From assembly GCA_963784195.1 (NCBI GenBank), contig CAWARA010000016.1:310001-374000 (forward strand): a stretch of DNA of 64,000 bases. Reading direction: 5' to 3'. Origin of the DNA: CAVQAH01 sp963784195 (GTDB taxonomy: Bacteria; Acidobacteriota; Vicinamibacteria; Vicinamibacterales; 2-12-FULL-66-21). A program made the translations under genes and the position numbers. The notes beneath the pieces are model-generated. The model did not search any database and was not told the DNA's origin. It worked only from the letters and a program-made list of their open reading frames with translations. Shown in pieces: positions 37,202 through 47,084 of this stretch (position 1 is the stretch's first letter; each line of letters opens with the position of its first letter).

Positions 37202-39494
37202 GTGTCAACCTCAATCGCCCGCCGAACCTCCTGCGCTGTCATTGGGTGCTCTCCTGTGCGTAACCGGCATGGCGGCGCAGACACCTCAGCCATCTGCGCC
37301 CAAACGACCTCGACGCCTTCATGGAGAAAGTCCTCGCGCAGCGTGAACGGAACCGGATCACGCTGCAGCAGTACGTGCTCGACGAAGCTGAGGTGATCGA
37401 GGTCCTCGGCCCGGGCCGCTTCCCGCTCTATCGCATGAACCGCGACTTTCGGTGGTATGTCCGCGACGGCATGCACGTGCGCAGCCCCGTGCGGTTCGAC
37501 GGTGTCAGCGTTGGCGAAGACGCCCGCAAGAAGTACCGAGGACGACTGGGTCGAGCGCGAGCGCCAGAGGCTCGAGCACAAGCGAAAGAAAGACGACAAG
37601 GATACAAAAGCCGAAACCGAGCCGGTCGAGCCGGACGCGGGCGCCGCGGGCTCACCGATTCCCACGCCGCGGTTCGTATCCGAGGCGTACTTCATGGAGT
37701 TCAAGTTCGAGCCGGGCAACTACTACCTCGCCGGGCGTGAGCGTCTCGAGGGGCAGGAGGTCCTGCGCATCGAGTACTACCCGAAGCGGATGTTCAGTGA
37801 CGACGACGACCGCGAACGGGAACGCGAGACGCGAGCGCTCGGAGAAGAACCAGCGGCGTGACGAGAAATCGCGCGAGCGCGAGTTCGAACAGCGCATCGA
37901 ACGCCAGATGAACAAGACGGCGATGATCACGCTGTGGGTCGATCCGGCCGAACATCAGATCGTCAAGTACACCTTCGACAACGTCTGGATGGACTTCCTG
38001 CCAGGCGCGTGGCTCGTCAAGGTGGACGACATTCGCGCGTCGATGACGATGGGGCAGCCGTTCCCGGGCGTGTGGCTGCCGCGCGGCATGGAGATTCACG
38101 GCGGCGTCACGCTTGCGAACGGCTCCTACGAAGCGACCTACAAACGCGGGTTCGCGGACTACAAGCAGGCGGACGTCACGACCACGCTCAGAATCCCCAA
38201 AGGCGGGGGCAACATCGACGAGCCGCCGGACACCGACGCGTCGGGACCGTACGTGCCCGATCAGGACCCTCAGCCTCCCGTCCTCCCCGCGTCCGGCCAG
38301 GAAACCATCGTCGAGGTGCGCGTCCACGGAAATACCTACATCAACGATGCGGACGTGATCGCTCTGGCGGGCGTCACCGTCGGGCAGCCATGGACGTCAG
38401 AAAGCCTCGCGGGCATCGAGCAGCGTTTGAAGGCCAGCGGCCGTTTCGAATCCGTCGAGGTCCGCAAGCGCTATCGATCGCTCGACAGCACCACGGAGAT
38501 CGTAGTGCTGCTCGTGGTCCACGAGCGGCCCGGCGTCACGTCCATCGACCAGGATCTCGATCCGGTGACGGGATCGTGGAAACGCCTGCGGTCGCGGCTG
38601 ATGTTCCTGCCGATCCTCAACTACGCGGATGGATACGGCTTCACATACGGTGCGCGGTTCAGCACCGTCGACCTGCTCGGCGCCAAAGAGCGGCTGTCGT
38701 TTCCGCTGACGTGGGGCGGGACGCGTCGAGCGGCGGTCGAACTGGAACGTACCTTCAAGTCCGGCCCGCTCACGCAAATCGAATCCAGCTTCGGGATCTG
38801 GCAGCGTGAGAACCCGCGATTCGAGATCGACGATCGCCGCCTTGAATGGAGGGGACGTGCCGAGCGTGTGTTCGGCAGGTTCCTCCGCACGGGTGTCGAA
38901 GGCTCGGCAGCGGACGTGGATTTCGATACGCTCGACGATCGGCTGTTGACGGTCGGAGCGGACATCGCCCTCGACACACGCGCCGACCCGGCATTCCCGC
39001 GCAATGCCGTGTACCTCGCGTCGGGATGGACCGGGCTCTCGGTCCGCGACCGTGGCGATCAGATCAATCGCGTGTTTGCCGACGCGCGTGGTTACCTCGG
39101 CGTCATCGGCCAGCTGGTGCTCGCCACCCGCGCACAGTTCACGTCCGCCGATGCGACCCTTCCGCCGTACGAACGGCTCCTGCTCGGCGGGTCGTCCACG
39201 CTGCGCGGCTTCCGGACAGGATCGTTCGATGGCGATCGCATGTTCGTCACGTCCGCGGAGCTGCGGATGCCAATCACATCAGTGCTGAGCTCAGCGCGTC
39301 TGGGGGTGACGGCCTTTTTCGACGCGGGCACCGTCTACGATGCCGGTCAGCGGCTCGAGGACGCGACCTGGCATCGGGGCGTTGGTGGCGGAGTGTTCCT
39401 GATTGCGTCCGTCTTTCGCCTCAACTTCGACGTCGCGTACGGCCTGAAAACGGGCGATACGCGGTTTCACCTGGGTATGGGCTTCCCGTTTTGA
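37202..39494 (+). pseudogene. BamA-like outer-membrane protein with N-terminal extension, four frameshifts
   Basis: Reading across four single-base breaks (about 37240, 37310, 37545 and 37840) gives one protein: signal peptide (STSIARRTSCAVI joined to LGALLCVTGMAAQ), a region rich in charged residues with MEFKFEPGNYYLAGRERLEG and VDPAEHQIVKYTFDNVWMDF, a POTRA-like segment (IVEVRVHGNTYINDADVIAL) and a C-terminal Omp85 barrel (LLLGGSSTLRGFRTGSFDGD, ending FHLGMGFPF). From about 37860 to the stop the frame is intact. The LRGFR motif is the signature of the BamA/TamA barrel. The N-terminal part resembles outer-membrane lipoprotein-sorting folds. It may insert or secrete a specific substrate. Confidence 0.78.
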
Positions 39495-39500
39495 CGCTGG

Positions 39501-39530
39501 TGACGCGGAGCTAAAGCTCCGCGCTGCTGG
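39501..39530. repeat. Single REP unit followed by TTCTAGC repeats
   Basis: One REP unit (TGACGCGGAGCTAAAGCTCC followed by GCGCTGCTGG) followed by three copies of TTCTAGC at 39532-39551, which run into the stop codon of proline dehydrogenase. Confidence 0.8.
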
Positions 39531-39547
39531 TTTCTAGCTTCTAGCTT

Positions 39548-40478
39548 CTAGGAAAACATGTTCTTCGCGACGAACCAGACGTTCGCCGGGCGTTCGGCGA
39601 GCCGGCGCATGTACCACGGAAACCAGTACTCTCCGTAGCTAATCAGCACGCGCAGCCGCTGTCCCTCGCGCGCGAGCCGTAGCTGCTGCTGCCGGTTGAT
39701 CCCGTACAACATCGCAAACTCGTACGCCGTCTTCGGGATCTTGTTGTGGGCGATGTACGCGCTCAGCCGATCGGCGAGGGCGGATGTCGTGCGTGGCGAT
39801 GTGCAGAAGCGCGCCAGGCTTCTGCGCATCGGGCGCAAGCAGGCGGACGCACAGCTTGTAGAAGCTCTCGTCCACGTCCGCCTTGTTCGGGTATGCCACG
39901 TTCGGCGGCTCGAGATAGGCGCCCTTGACGATCCGAATTGCCGCGCCGAGCGGCGCCAGCGCGTCGATGTCCTTCGCCGTCCGGAACAGATACGCCTGAA
40001 TCGCGATGCCGATGCGCGAGGACTGCGCGCGAGTCCGTCGAAACAGCTCGATCGTCGGATCGACGTAGGGCGAGCTTTCCATGTCGATCCACAGGAAATT
40101 GTTGCGCTGCTCCACCCGCTCCATCAGCCGGTCCATGTTGCGCTCGCACAGGCCACGATCGAAGTCGAGGCCGAGCTGCGTCGGCTTGATCGAGATGTGC
40201 GCGTCCAGCGATGAGGCGGCCACCTTGTCGATGACGTCGAGGTAGTGCTGCGTGACCTCCTCGGCTTCCTCAGCCCTCGTCACGTTTTCGCCCAGCCTGG
40301 TCAGGATCGTGCCGATGCCCAGCGGCTGCTGCTCCTTCGCCGCACGCAGCGCATCGTCCACGTGCTCGCCCGGCATGAAACGGGACACGGAACGCTTGAC
40401 GAAGCCGTACTTCGTCGCATGATCCCGAAGCCAGGCATTCGTCGACCCTGCCAGCAAGACCTTGCGCATCACGCTCAT
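39548..40478 (-). CDS. Proline dehydrogenase, one frameshift
   Basis: The protein has the ProDH barrel motifs: HISIKPTQLGLDFDRGL, FLWIDMESSPYVDPTIEL, IRIVKGAYLEPP, LLHIATHD, then in the next frame YEFAMLYGINRQQQ and SYGEYWFPWYMRRLAERPAN, with the Arg-Arg pair that binds the proline carboxylate. The frame breaks once at about 39775-39785, just after the ATHD motif. At about 310 residues it is the single-domain bacterial enzyme, not bifunctional PutA. It oxidises L-proline with FAD at the membrane. It is the last gene of a three-gene run with an SDR and a DHDPS-family lyase. Confidence 0.87.
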
Positions 40479-40490
40479 GAATCAGTCCCC

Positions 40491-40560
40491 CGCACGTCAG
40501 CACGTGCAGCACGTCAGCACGTCGCACGTAGCACGTCAGCACGTCGCACGTGCTCACGTC
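40491..40560. repeat. Tandem GCACGTCA word repeat
   Basis: About eight degenerate copies of the words CAGCACGT and CGCACGT fill the 75 bases between the SDR stop and the proline dehydrogenase start and overlap the last codons of the SDR. Confidence 0.75.
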
Positions 40561-41333
40561 ACACTCCTAATCATCCCCCCATCGACCTGCAGCGTCGCGC
40601 CGGTCACATAGGCTGTCGCGTCCGAGAGCAGGAACGCGGCGACGCGTCCGAACTCTTCCGAATCGCCGTAGCGGCCCATCGGAATCGCGGATTCCGCCCT
40701 CGCCTTCGCCTCGTCCGTCGTGATGTTCTGCTTCTTCGCGTTGATCTCGTCGAGGTGGCGCACGCGATCGGTATCTATGCGTCCAGGAATGATCTGGTTC
40801 ACACGAATCCTCGACGGCGCAAGCTCCAGCGACAGCGTCTTCGAAAGCGCCGAAACCGCCGCCCGGAGGACCGTCGATAGCCCGAGGTTCGTGATGGGCT
40901 CTTTGACCGACGACGAGGTGGACATCAGGATGGCGCCGCCGCCCCGGGCCTGCATGGATGGCACCGCCGCCCGTACCATGCGCAACGTGCTGAACAACAG
41001 CAGGTTCACCGCGTCCTGCCACATGGCATCATCGAACGAGATTGCCGGGCCGGCTGGCGGACCGCCGGAGTTAGTGAACAGGAGGTCTATGCCACCGAAT
41101 CGCTTGATTGTCGCCTGCGCCCACTTCTGGATGCCTTCGTCCGATCGCACGTCCAGAGCGGTGGCCAGAACGTCACGGCCGAGATGAGATGCGGCTGACT
41201 TGATTGCGGCCTCGTCGCGTGAGGCGATGGAGACCAGAGCGCCTTCGCGGGCCAGGGCCTGCGCCACACCGAAGCCAAGCCCTCGGCTCGCCCCCGCTAC
41301 GAGGGCTACTTTCCCTGTCAGTCCCAGATCCAT
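40554..41333 (-). CDS. SDR-family oxidoreductase lacking the usual Tyr-x3-Lys
   Basis: An intact 259-residue Rossmann protein: GASRGLGFGVAQALA (NAD(P) glycine motif), the NNAG-equivalent TNSGGPP, catalytic-type serine in MSTSSSVKEP, and the C-terminal SDATAYVTGATLQVDGGM. Where classical SDRs have Y-x3-K, this one has LSTVLRAAV, that is Ser and Arg. A subfamily of SDRs with this change is known. It starts seven bases after the stop of the DHDPS-family gene. Substrate unknown. Confidence 0.87.
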   Translation of the reverse strand: MDLGLTGKVALVAGASRGLGFGVAQALAREGALVSIASRDEAAIKSAASHLGRDVLATALDVRSDEGIQKWAQATIKRFGGIDLLFTNSGGPPAGPAISFDDAMWQDAVNLLLFSTLRMVRAAVPSMQARGGGAILMSTSSSVKEPITNLGLSTVLRAAVSALSKTLSLELAPSRIRVNQIIPGRIDTDRVRHLDEINAKKQNITTDEAKARAESAIPMGRYGDSEEFGRVAAFLLSDATAYVTGATLQVDGGMIRSVT

Positions 41334-41340
41334 TAGCTCC

Positions 41341-42264
41341 TCACCTGCCGACCTTCGACGTCGAGGGGCCGGCGACAGCCCGATCGACCCAGGTCATCAC
41401 GCGATCGAGCGCCTCGCGCGTCGTCTTGTCGAGTTGCGCGCCAGGCGCCCGCGTGGCGGGTGAGGCCAGCGCGCCCCTACGGTGCAGCACCTCTTTGCGA
41501 ATCGCCATGCCGATGCCTTCCTGGAACTCGAAACGCATCAATGGCACGGCCCGATAGAATACATCCGCCGCCTCGTCGATCCGGCCGCTTCGGAACAGGC
41601 TGACGATACGGACCAGGATTTCCGGAAAGGCGAAACCGGTCATTGCTCCGGTGGCCCCGGCCATCAGCTCTTCCAGAAGAAACACGCCGCCAAGCCCGCC
41701 GAAGATCCTCACCTCCATGCCGGCGCATTGTTCCAGGATGCGCGACGTCTTGAATGGCGTTGGCGGGTCCTCGAGCTTGATGGTCCGCGCCCGTTCGATC
41801 TCGCGCGCCACGCGCGCGAGCAGCGCTGGTTCCATCGCATAGCCCGAGATCGGCGGGTAATCCTGCACGACGATCTCGATCTCCACCGCCTCCGCGAGCG
41901 CGTGGTAGTGGCGGACGACCGCCTCGGAATTGAGCTTGGGCATCCGAGGCGGGCTGACCATGACGGCTGTCGCGCCCGCCTCCTTGGCGTGACGGCTGTA
42001 GCCGATGCACGTGCGCGTGCCTTCAGCTGTCGTCCCAGCGACCACGCCAATCCGTCCGTTGACATGGCTGGTGACGACCTCGAGCACCCGACGCCGCTCC
42101 GTATCGTCGAGGCGCGCAACCTCACCGGTAACACCGAGCGCCGTCACACCGCTGACCCCGGCTTCGATGAACAGGTCGATAACGCGCCTGAGACTGGCTT
42201 CGTCGAGATCTCCGCTCGCGGTGAACGGTGTTGGCAGGACCGAGTAAACCCCTTCGAGCTTCAA
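41341..42264 (-). CDS. Dihydrodipicolinate synthase-family aldolase/lyase
   Basis: An intact 307-residue class I aldolase: EGVYSVLPTPFTASGDLDE, the GVTGEVARLDDTERR loop (G-x-T-G-E), VVQDYPPISG with the active-site tyrosine, and RTIKLEDPPTP with the Schiff-base lysine. The family includes DHDP synthase, N-acetylneuraminate lyase, KDG aldolase and the hydroxyproline-pathway deaminase; this sequence does not look like true DapA. First gene of the run that also encodes an SDR and proline dehydrogenase, so a role in proline or hydroxyproline breakdown is possible. Confidence 0.85.
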   Translation of the reverse strand: MKLEGVYSVLPTPFTASGDLDEASLRRVIDLFIEAGVSGVTALGVTGEVARLDDTERRRVLEVVTSHVNGRIGVVAGTTAEGTRTCIGYSRHAKEAGATAVMVSPPRMPKLNSEAVVRHYHALAEAVEIEIVVQDYPPISGYAMEPALLARVAREIERARTIKLEDPPTPFKTSRILEQCAGMEVRIFGGLGGVFLLEELMAGATGAMTGFAFPEILVRIVSLFRSGRIDEAADVFYRAVPLMRFEFQEGIGMAIRKEVLHRRGALASPATRAPGAQLDKTTREALDRVMTWVDRAVAGPSTSKVGR

Positions 42265-42329
42265 CGCTTCCCCCTACAGGAATGAACCGCTGATTGTTGA
42301 TCAGAACTGGTTCAAGTGCCAATTCCCAA

Positions 42330-42393
42330 GTGCGCAGGTGCGCAAGTGCGCAGGTGCGCGGGTGCGCAGGTGCGCGGGTGCGCAAGTGCGCAA
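42330..42393. repeat. Eight 8-bp tandem repeats (GTGCGCRR)
   Basis: Eight exact-length units GTGCGCAG, GTGCGCAA, GTGCGCAG, GTGCGCGG, GTGCGCAG, GTGCGCGG, GTGCGCAA, GTGCGCAA. Only the last two purines vary. A separate small palindrome, GTCCGGCTTTAGCCGGAC, follows at about 42407-42424. No gene lies between 42265 and 42468. Confidence 0.9.
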
Positions 42394-42468
42394 GTTCGTA
42401 GTGTCCGGCTTTAGCCGGACCGTGCTGAGCGCTGCGGCGGTTCGAGGGGAGCCGCCAGAACTGGGCCG

Positions 42469-43381
42469 TCAAAACCGGCTGACAGCCTGTCTGAAGCGGG
42501 GGTCGGCGTGACAGAGAAGGCAGGCTTGTGTCCCGCGGCCAGGAAGGTCGGAGACGAGCACGTAGGTCTGTCCCCCCGTGGTCCATGTCAGCGCGTCGAG
42601 ACCGCTGTCCCGGCGATGGGTGATCTGCTTCGACATGGGCCACGATGCCGACGGTCCTGTGGTCGCGCCGGCGTCCGCGGTCATGAGCGTCACGGGATGG
42701 CCATCGATTTCGTAGCGGACGAGCGACGCCGCGCCGCCGCGCAGGCGGGCGACGGCAGCGCCAACGGGCACGATCCGCGCCGGGTTGTCGGCGGGCTGCG
42801 TCACGAGTTTCGCCACCGGTGCGCCGCGATCGTGGAGCCATCCGCGGATCGCTGCCGGTGACGTCGACTCGAAGTCAAGGCTGAGTCCACCCTGCGCGCC
42901 CTGCTCGTGCAGGGCTCTGGCCGCGCGCTCGAAAGCCATCGGCGGTGCCGACGTATCGTAAAGGCCGATCCACGGCCGGCCCGCGTGCCAGCCAGTCCCC
43001 CCCAGCAGCAGTAACGCGATCGTGACGATGGCCCAGCCTCCAAAACCAGAGCACGCGCAAGTGGGACAACGGAGATCGGGAATCGGCATGAGGCAATCTA
43101 TCGGCGAATGGCCAACGCGTGTCAGAACCTGAAGACGGCGGCGTCCCGGACACAATCGATTGACGGAGGGAGTCGGAGAGCGGCTCCGGCATCGTCTGCG
43201 GCCCGAGCTCCGTGCGCAGGGTTTGTCGCGCGCGCCGGATCGACTCGAGGTGCTGCGCGCACCGGTGGCATCCCCGCACGTGCCGTTCGACATCCGCTGC
43301 GCGGGTCGACGGCAGCAGGCCTTCGTCGAAGCGCAACAGGTCCGCGGTGACGTGTCCGCTCCAGTTCCACAGCGGCATCAT
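42469..43381 (-). CDS. Zinc-finger anti-sigma factor with C-terminal CxxCH, one frameshift
   Basis: The N-terminus is a zinc-binding anti-sigma domain (HVTADLLRFDEGLLPSTR, then HVRGCHRC, giving the H-x3-C-x2-C arrangement). A membrane helix (GFGGWAIVTIALLLLGG) follows, then a periplasmic domain of about 130 residues that ends CLLCHADPRFRQAV, which is a c-type haem attachment motif. The frame breaks once near 43030-43050, just before the helix. The ATG at 43381 overlaps the sigma stop as ATGA. It should hold the adjacent ECF sigma factor at the membrane; a haem would make it a redox or gas sensor, which is inference. Confidence 0.8.
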
Positions 43382-43983
43382 CGATCTCCCTTCCGGATTC
43401 GTTCGAACGCCTGACCGAATGCCACGTGCGCACGCGACAGCCGTGACGCGACGGTGCCGGACGATGCGCCCAGCACTTCGCCGATCTCCTCGTAACTCAG
43501 TTCCTCGACATACCGGAGGACGAGCGCGATACGCAGTTTCGGTCTCAAGGTCGCGAGCGCGGCGCGGACCTGGCTGGCGTTCTGACGCCGTTCGACTTCG
43601 TCGCTCTGCATGGCAGCGACCGACGCAAACGTCGTCGCCTCGTCCAGCGGTGCGAGACGGGCGCGCGATCGCCGGTAATCGAGGGCGGCGTTAGCGACGA
43701 TGCGATAGAGCCAGGTCATGAAGGCGCATTGACCTCTGAATTGCGTGAGCCGTGAGAACAAGCGCATGAAAACGTCCTGCGTGACGTCGGCCGCCGCGGC
43801 GGGCTCCCCCGTGTAGTGCAGGGCGATGGCATAGACGCGATCGCGGCACAGATCGAAGAGCTCGCCGAAGGCGTCGCGATCGCCGTTCCGGCACGCCTCG
43901 AGCAGTGCCTGCGGCACCTCGGGACGGCGAGCGGACGAAGCTCGGCTTTCGGTTGGACGCGAAGCTTTCAAGTCCTCTTCCAT
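43378..43983 (-). CDS. ECF sigma factor (with 42469 anti-sigma)
   Basis: I chose the ATG at 43983 (MEEDLKASRP); an upstream ATG at 44073 would add 30 residues with no family match. The product (about 201 residues) has region 2 (DAFGELFDLCRDRVYAIA, DVTQDVFMRLFSR, CAFMTWLYRIVANAALD) and region 4 (LRPKLRIALVLRYVEELSY, GASSGTVASRLSRA). The divergent hydrolase gene starts about 115 bp away, and both could be controlled from that gap. Confidence 0.9.
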   Translation of the reverse strand: MEEDLKASRPTESRASSARRPEVPQALLEACRNGDRDAFGELFDLCRDRVYAIALHYTGEPAAAADVTQDVFMRLFSRLTQFRGQCAFMTWLYRIVANAALDYRRSRARLAPLDEATTFASVAAMQSDEVERRQNASQVRAALATLRPKLRIALVLRYVEELSYEEIGEVLGASSGTVASRLSRAHVAFGQAFERIRKGDR

Positions 43984-44098
43984 CCGGCGAGTATCGCGAC
44001 GGCGTGGTGCGGTGCTATGGCGAACGCCATCAGTTTGACGGACACTTCGGCCCATTTCTTCCATGGAAGTCATGTGGTTCGCGGCGCGTCAAACGCCA

Positions 44099-45437
44099 AT
44101 GCCTACCTTACGCCGAATCCGTCGTGTGCTGCTCGGCACACTCCTATGCGTGAGCTTTTCCCTTCCCGCCACCGCCGATCAACTGGCGCGACGCGGCACT
44201 CTTGGAGCCGGTCTTCGCGAGCCTGCGGCAGGTCGCGCAGGGTCGGAAATCGTGTCGATCCAGCCGGACTCGGCCGCGGCAAGAGCCGGCTTGCGAGTCG
44301 GCGACCGCGTGCTCCGGATCGGCCAGACGCTGCTGACGGACGAGATCGCCCAGCAGACAGCGCTCGCCGAACTGCGAGCAGGCCGTCGCGTGGCGCTGCA
44401 GGTGATCACTCAGGACGGATCGGTATCGGCGCGCGAGATCACGCCTGACGAAGTGCCGCGCGAGCAGGTGCCCGGCCTCGAACTCGAGTACGGATCGGCG
44501 GTCACCGATGCAGGGCATCGCGTACGCACGATCCTCTCGAGACCGGCAGCCGCTGGCTCCCCGCTGCCGGCGGTCGTCGTCGTCGGGTGGCTCAGTTGCG
44601 ACTCGGTGGAAGCGCCCTTTGGACCTCGTGACGGATTCGCCGAGCTGATTCGCAGGGTCATGACGCAGTCGGGCGCGGCCGTCATGCGCGTGGACAAGCC
44701 CGGCGTGGGCGACAGCGAAGGCGTCGCCTGCGCCGACCTCGACTTCCACGCGGAGCTGGCCGCCTACCGCGCCGCGTTTCGATCGGCCGCCGCGCATCCC
44801 TGGGTGGATGCGAAGCGCATCGTTCTGTTCGGCTTGAGCAACGGCGGCGGCATCGCACCGCTCGTGTCCGAGGAACGCCCAATCGCCGGCTACATCGTCG
44901 CCGGGGGCTGGGCCAGGACGTGGTTCGAGCACATGATGTTCACGCTCCGCGTCGAGGAAGGGCCTGCGCGAGCGGTCGCCGGCGGAGATTTCCGATCGAA
45001 TGCGCGGCTACGCGGAGCTCTATACGCTCTATCTCATCGAGAAACTGACGCCTGCGGAAGCCATCCGGCAGCGGCCGCACCTCGCGGCACTGTGGTCAGG
45101 ATCGGGAAGACATCAGTACGGACGGCCAGCCGCGTTCTATCAGCAGCTTCAGGCGCTCAATCTGGAAAGGGAGTGGTCGGGAGTCAGTGTCCCGGTTCTC
45201 GCGCTCCACGGCGGACACGATCGACTCATGAGCCGGGAGGATCATGCGCTCATCGTCGATCTCGTGAATCGCACGCGCGCGGGCCTTGCGCGCCTCGTCG
45301 AATATCCGCGAATGGATCACGGCTTCTATCTGCACGACTCGATGGCGCAAAGCTTCCGGGACTACCGGAGCGGGAAATTCAACGACGAGGTCGCGGCCAC
45401 GACAATGGAATGGTTGAAGACGACCCTTGCGAAGTGA
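44099..45437 (+). CDS. Secreted alpha/beta hydrolase with PDZ domain, one frameshift
   Basis: The ATG at 44099 begins a good signal peptide (PTLRRIRRVLLGTLLCVSFS, cleavage near ATADQ); an ATG at 44063 is also in frame. A PDZ domain (about residues 30-100, SIQPDSAAARAGLRVGDRVL) precedes an alpha/beta hydrolase: nucleophile in FGLSNGGGIAP, acid in LHGGHDRLM, histidine in PRMDHGFY. The frame breaks once near 44965-44975; the second frame from LRERSPAEISDRMRGYAELY to the end is continuous. It is divergent from the ECF sigma gene. Likely a periplasmic or surface esterase/peptidase; substrate unknown. Confidence 0.82.
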
Positions 45438-45458
45438 GCATGCCGCATTCAGGGTCGT

Positions 45459-46112
45459 TCACCGCTTCAAGGTGACCCACGACTCAGGCTGAATCTTCAG
45501 CACGTCAGGCGTGTAGCCGGCCTGGATTTCGTGAGCGACGACGTCGCCGGTCAGGCCAGCGGGATACGCGAGAAGGACGGTGCGACGCTCGGGATCGTAG
45601 TACGTGATCGCCACGCGTGCACCATCGAGCGATCGGCCTTGCAACCGGAACTCCGTGTCACCCGGCGCACCCAGCCGCATGTGCGAGGACAGCCAACCGT
45701 GCTCGTCGAAGAATCCCTTTCCGCGCGCGATGATGTCCTCGGGCCCCTTGTATCGCGTGAATGCGAACTTCGTCTGCAGGCGCCAGGCGCCCTGCGCATC
45801 GCGACGGTAGACGGCGTCCCCAATCGCCGCGGAGGCGTGCATGATCTTCAGTTCGTCGCCGCGGGCGACATAAACGGATGTGATGGCGAAGGCTGGTGAC
45901 TTGACGGCGGCGTAAACATCTTCGCCGTCATGAAGCATCAGGAGGGTGGTGTCGTTCTGGGTGGACCGCCACGCGGCTTTCCACTCGGCGTCGGCCGCCG
46001 TCCCATCAATAACCGGGGACGGGGCCCGGGGAAGTGCCAGCTGCAAACCATCGAGCACGCTGAGGAGAGTCGCCGCCAGCAGCGTGGTGACCGTGCCGTA
46101 GAACGTCAGCAT
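45459..46112 (-). CDS. Hypothetical secreted protein with CBM9-like domain
   Basis: A 217-residue intact protein with a hydrophobic N-terminus (MLTFYGTVTTLLAATLLSVL). The mature part opens with PVIDGTAADAEWKAAWRS, the typical start of a carbohydrate-binding family 9-like / DOMON-type beta sandwich, followed by LLMLHDGEDVYAAVKS. It may bind sugar or haem. It is convergent with the PDZ-hydrolase, 21 bp apart. Confidence 0.65.
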   Translation of the reverse strand: MLTFYGTVTTLLAATLLSVLDGLQLALPRAPSPVIDGTAADAEWKAAWRSTQNDTTLLMLHDGEDVYAAVKSPAFAITSVYVARGDELKIMHASAAIGDAVYRRDAQGAWRLQTKFAFTRYKGPEDIIARGKGFFDEHGWLSSHMRLGAPGDTEFRLQGRSLDGARVAITYYDPERRTVLLAYPAGLTGDVVAHEIQAGYTPDVLKIQPESWVTLKR

Positions 46113-46200
46113 CGGTGCACGATAGCCGAGCCGACAAGGGGCGAGGTGGTGCTCCGGTCAGCAAGCTGTCAGGAAACGGCTTGCCCGACGTTATCTATAA

Positions 46201-46241
46201 CGAAGGCGGGCTTGCACCGCCGTAGCTTTAGCGAAGGCGGG
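46201..46241. repeat. Small palindromic element CGAAGGCGGG...CCGCC
   Basis: Two direct copies of CGAAGGCGGG flank CCGCCGTAGCTTTAG, so the segment can fold CCGCC on GGCGG. The centre (CTTTAG) resembles that of the REP units, but the arms differ. It overlaps the stop codon of the PRC-barrel gene. Confidence 0.5.
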
Positions 46242-46632
46242 TCAAGCTGCGTCGGCGTCGCGCCTCGGCCGAGTTGCAGAACAATGCAGTCAGCAGATGC
46301 TCATCCGAGAACTTCGGGATGCTTTGCGCATCGAATTCCTCGCAGCTCGTCAATTCGTCCGGCTCGACCGGGAGACGCAGCTTGCGACGGTCGTTGGTCA
46401 TTTGTGTCGGTCGATCGGCGGAGAGCAGGTAGCGGTGGCTTCGCAGCCATCCGCGTCGATGCACGACGAAGTAGCGGATGCGCCGCTCTGATGGGTCGAT
46501 CACGACACCGTCGAGCGTACCGAGCGCCTCATCTTTCTCCGTCGACAGCGTCACGCCTTCCAGGCCACCGCATGGGCCCGTCACCTGTCCAGCCTCGAGG
46601 TAGCACAGTTGAGAGTTGGTATCGTTCGACAT
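46228..46632 (-). CDS. PRC-barrel domain protein
   Basis: A 134-residue cytoplasmic-looking protein from the ATG at 46632 (GGAG about nine bases upstream). The first half is a PRC barrel: LEGVTLSTEKDEALGTLDGV followed by VIDPSERRIRYFVVHRRGWL, and LLSADRPTQMTNDRRKLRLP. PRC barrels bind RNA or sit in photosynthetic reaction centres and 16S processing factors; stand-alone copies like this one are often stress-related. The Arg-rich C-terminus (EARRRRSLTRLR) may bind nucleic acid. Confidence 0.75.
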   Translation of the reverse strand: MSNDTNSQLCYLEAGQVTGPCGGLEGVTLSTEKDEALGTLDGVVIDPSERRIRYFVVHRRGWLRSHRYLLSADRPTQMTNDRRKLRLPVEPDELTSCEEFDAQSIPKFSDEHLLTALFCNSAEARRRRSLTRLR

Positions 46633-47084
46633 CTTCTCCGCTCCTGCGCCCGGACATAGCAATCCAGGTGCCACGCGAGCGCGCAGGAGAGCGCCGTTTT
46701 CATGCGTTTTCGAGCGAGATTTGTGTCAGATCCGCACGTCTTTGGGAACTCGTTACCTACTCAGGGAATACTCAGCCACGGGCATGATCGGGTCCTTGAT
46801 CGGAAAAGTGCTGTAGTTTCAACGAGTTCTGAGGTTTTTTAATTAAGTTCCAATTCCCGTGAAATGGACCTTCAAGATGGTCATTGCCGTAATAAGCCGC
46901 AGTAAAAGGTTGCGTAGGGACGAATGGATGTGATTACCTTGGCAATCCCTGCGAGCGTGCTGGTCCTCATGAAAGCCGGTCAATCTGCAGTCCGGAGGCC
47001 GAGTGCAGCGGTAACCGCTGACCCGTCCGGCGATGACGAAGACCAACATGCCTTGGTCCGAGTGGCCTTGAGGAGGTTTCGCCA
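46633..47084. other. Non-coding stretch of about 450 bp
   Basis: I see no gene here. The segment is less GC-rich than its surroundings, with a TTTTTTAATTAA run at about 46835-46846. Part of it must hold the promoters of the PRC-barrel gene (minus strand) and of the propeller-like gene at 47085 (plus strand), but no convincing -35/-10 pair stands out. Confidence 0.5.

Noticed and set aside
42330..42393. CRISPR-like array
   Set aside because: Eight contiguous 8-bp units with no spacers; no cas genes anywhere in the window.
33140..45437. Programmed frameshifting as the cause of the frame breaks
   Set aside because: Breaks occur at unrelated sequences, in both directions and several per gene, without slippery heptamers or downstream structures; sequence error is simpler.
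46633..47084. Small genes in the 450-bp gap before 47085
   Set aside because: Short frames on both strands lack ribosome binding sites and protein-like composition.
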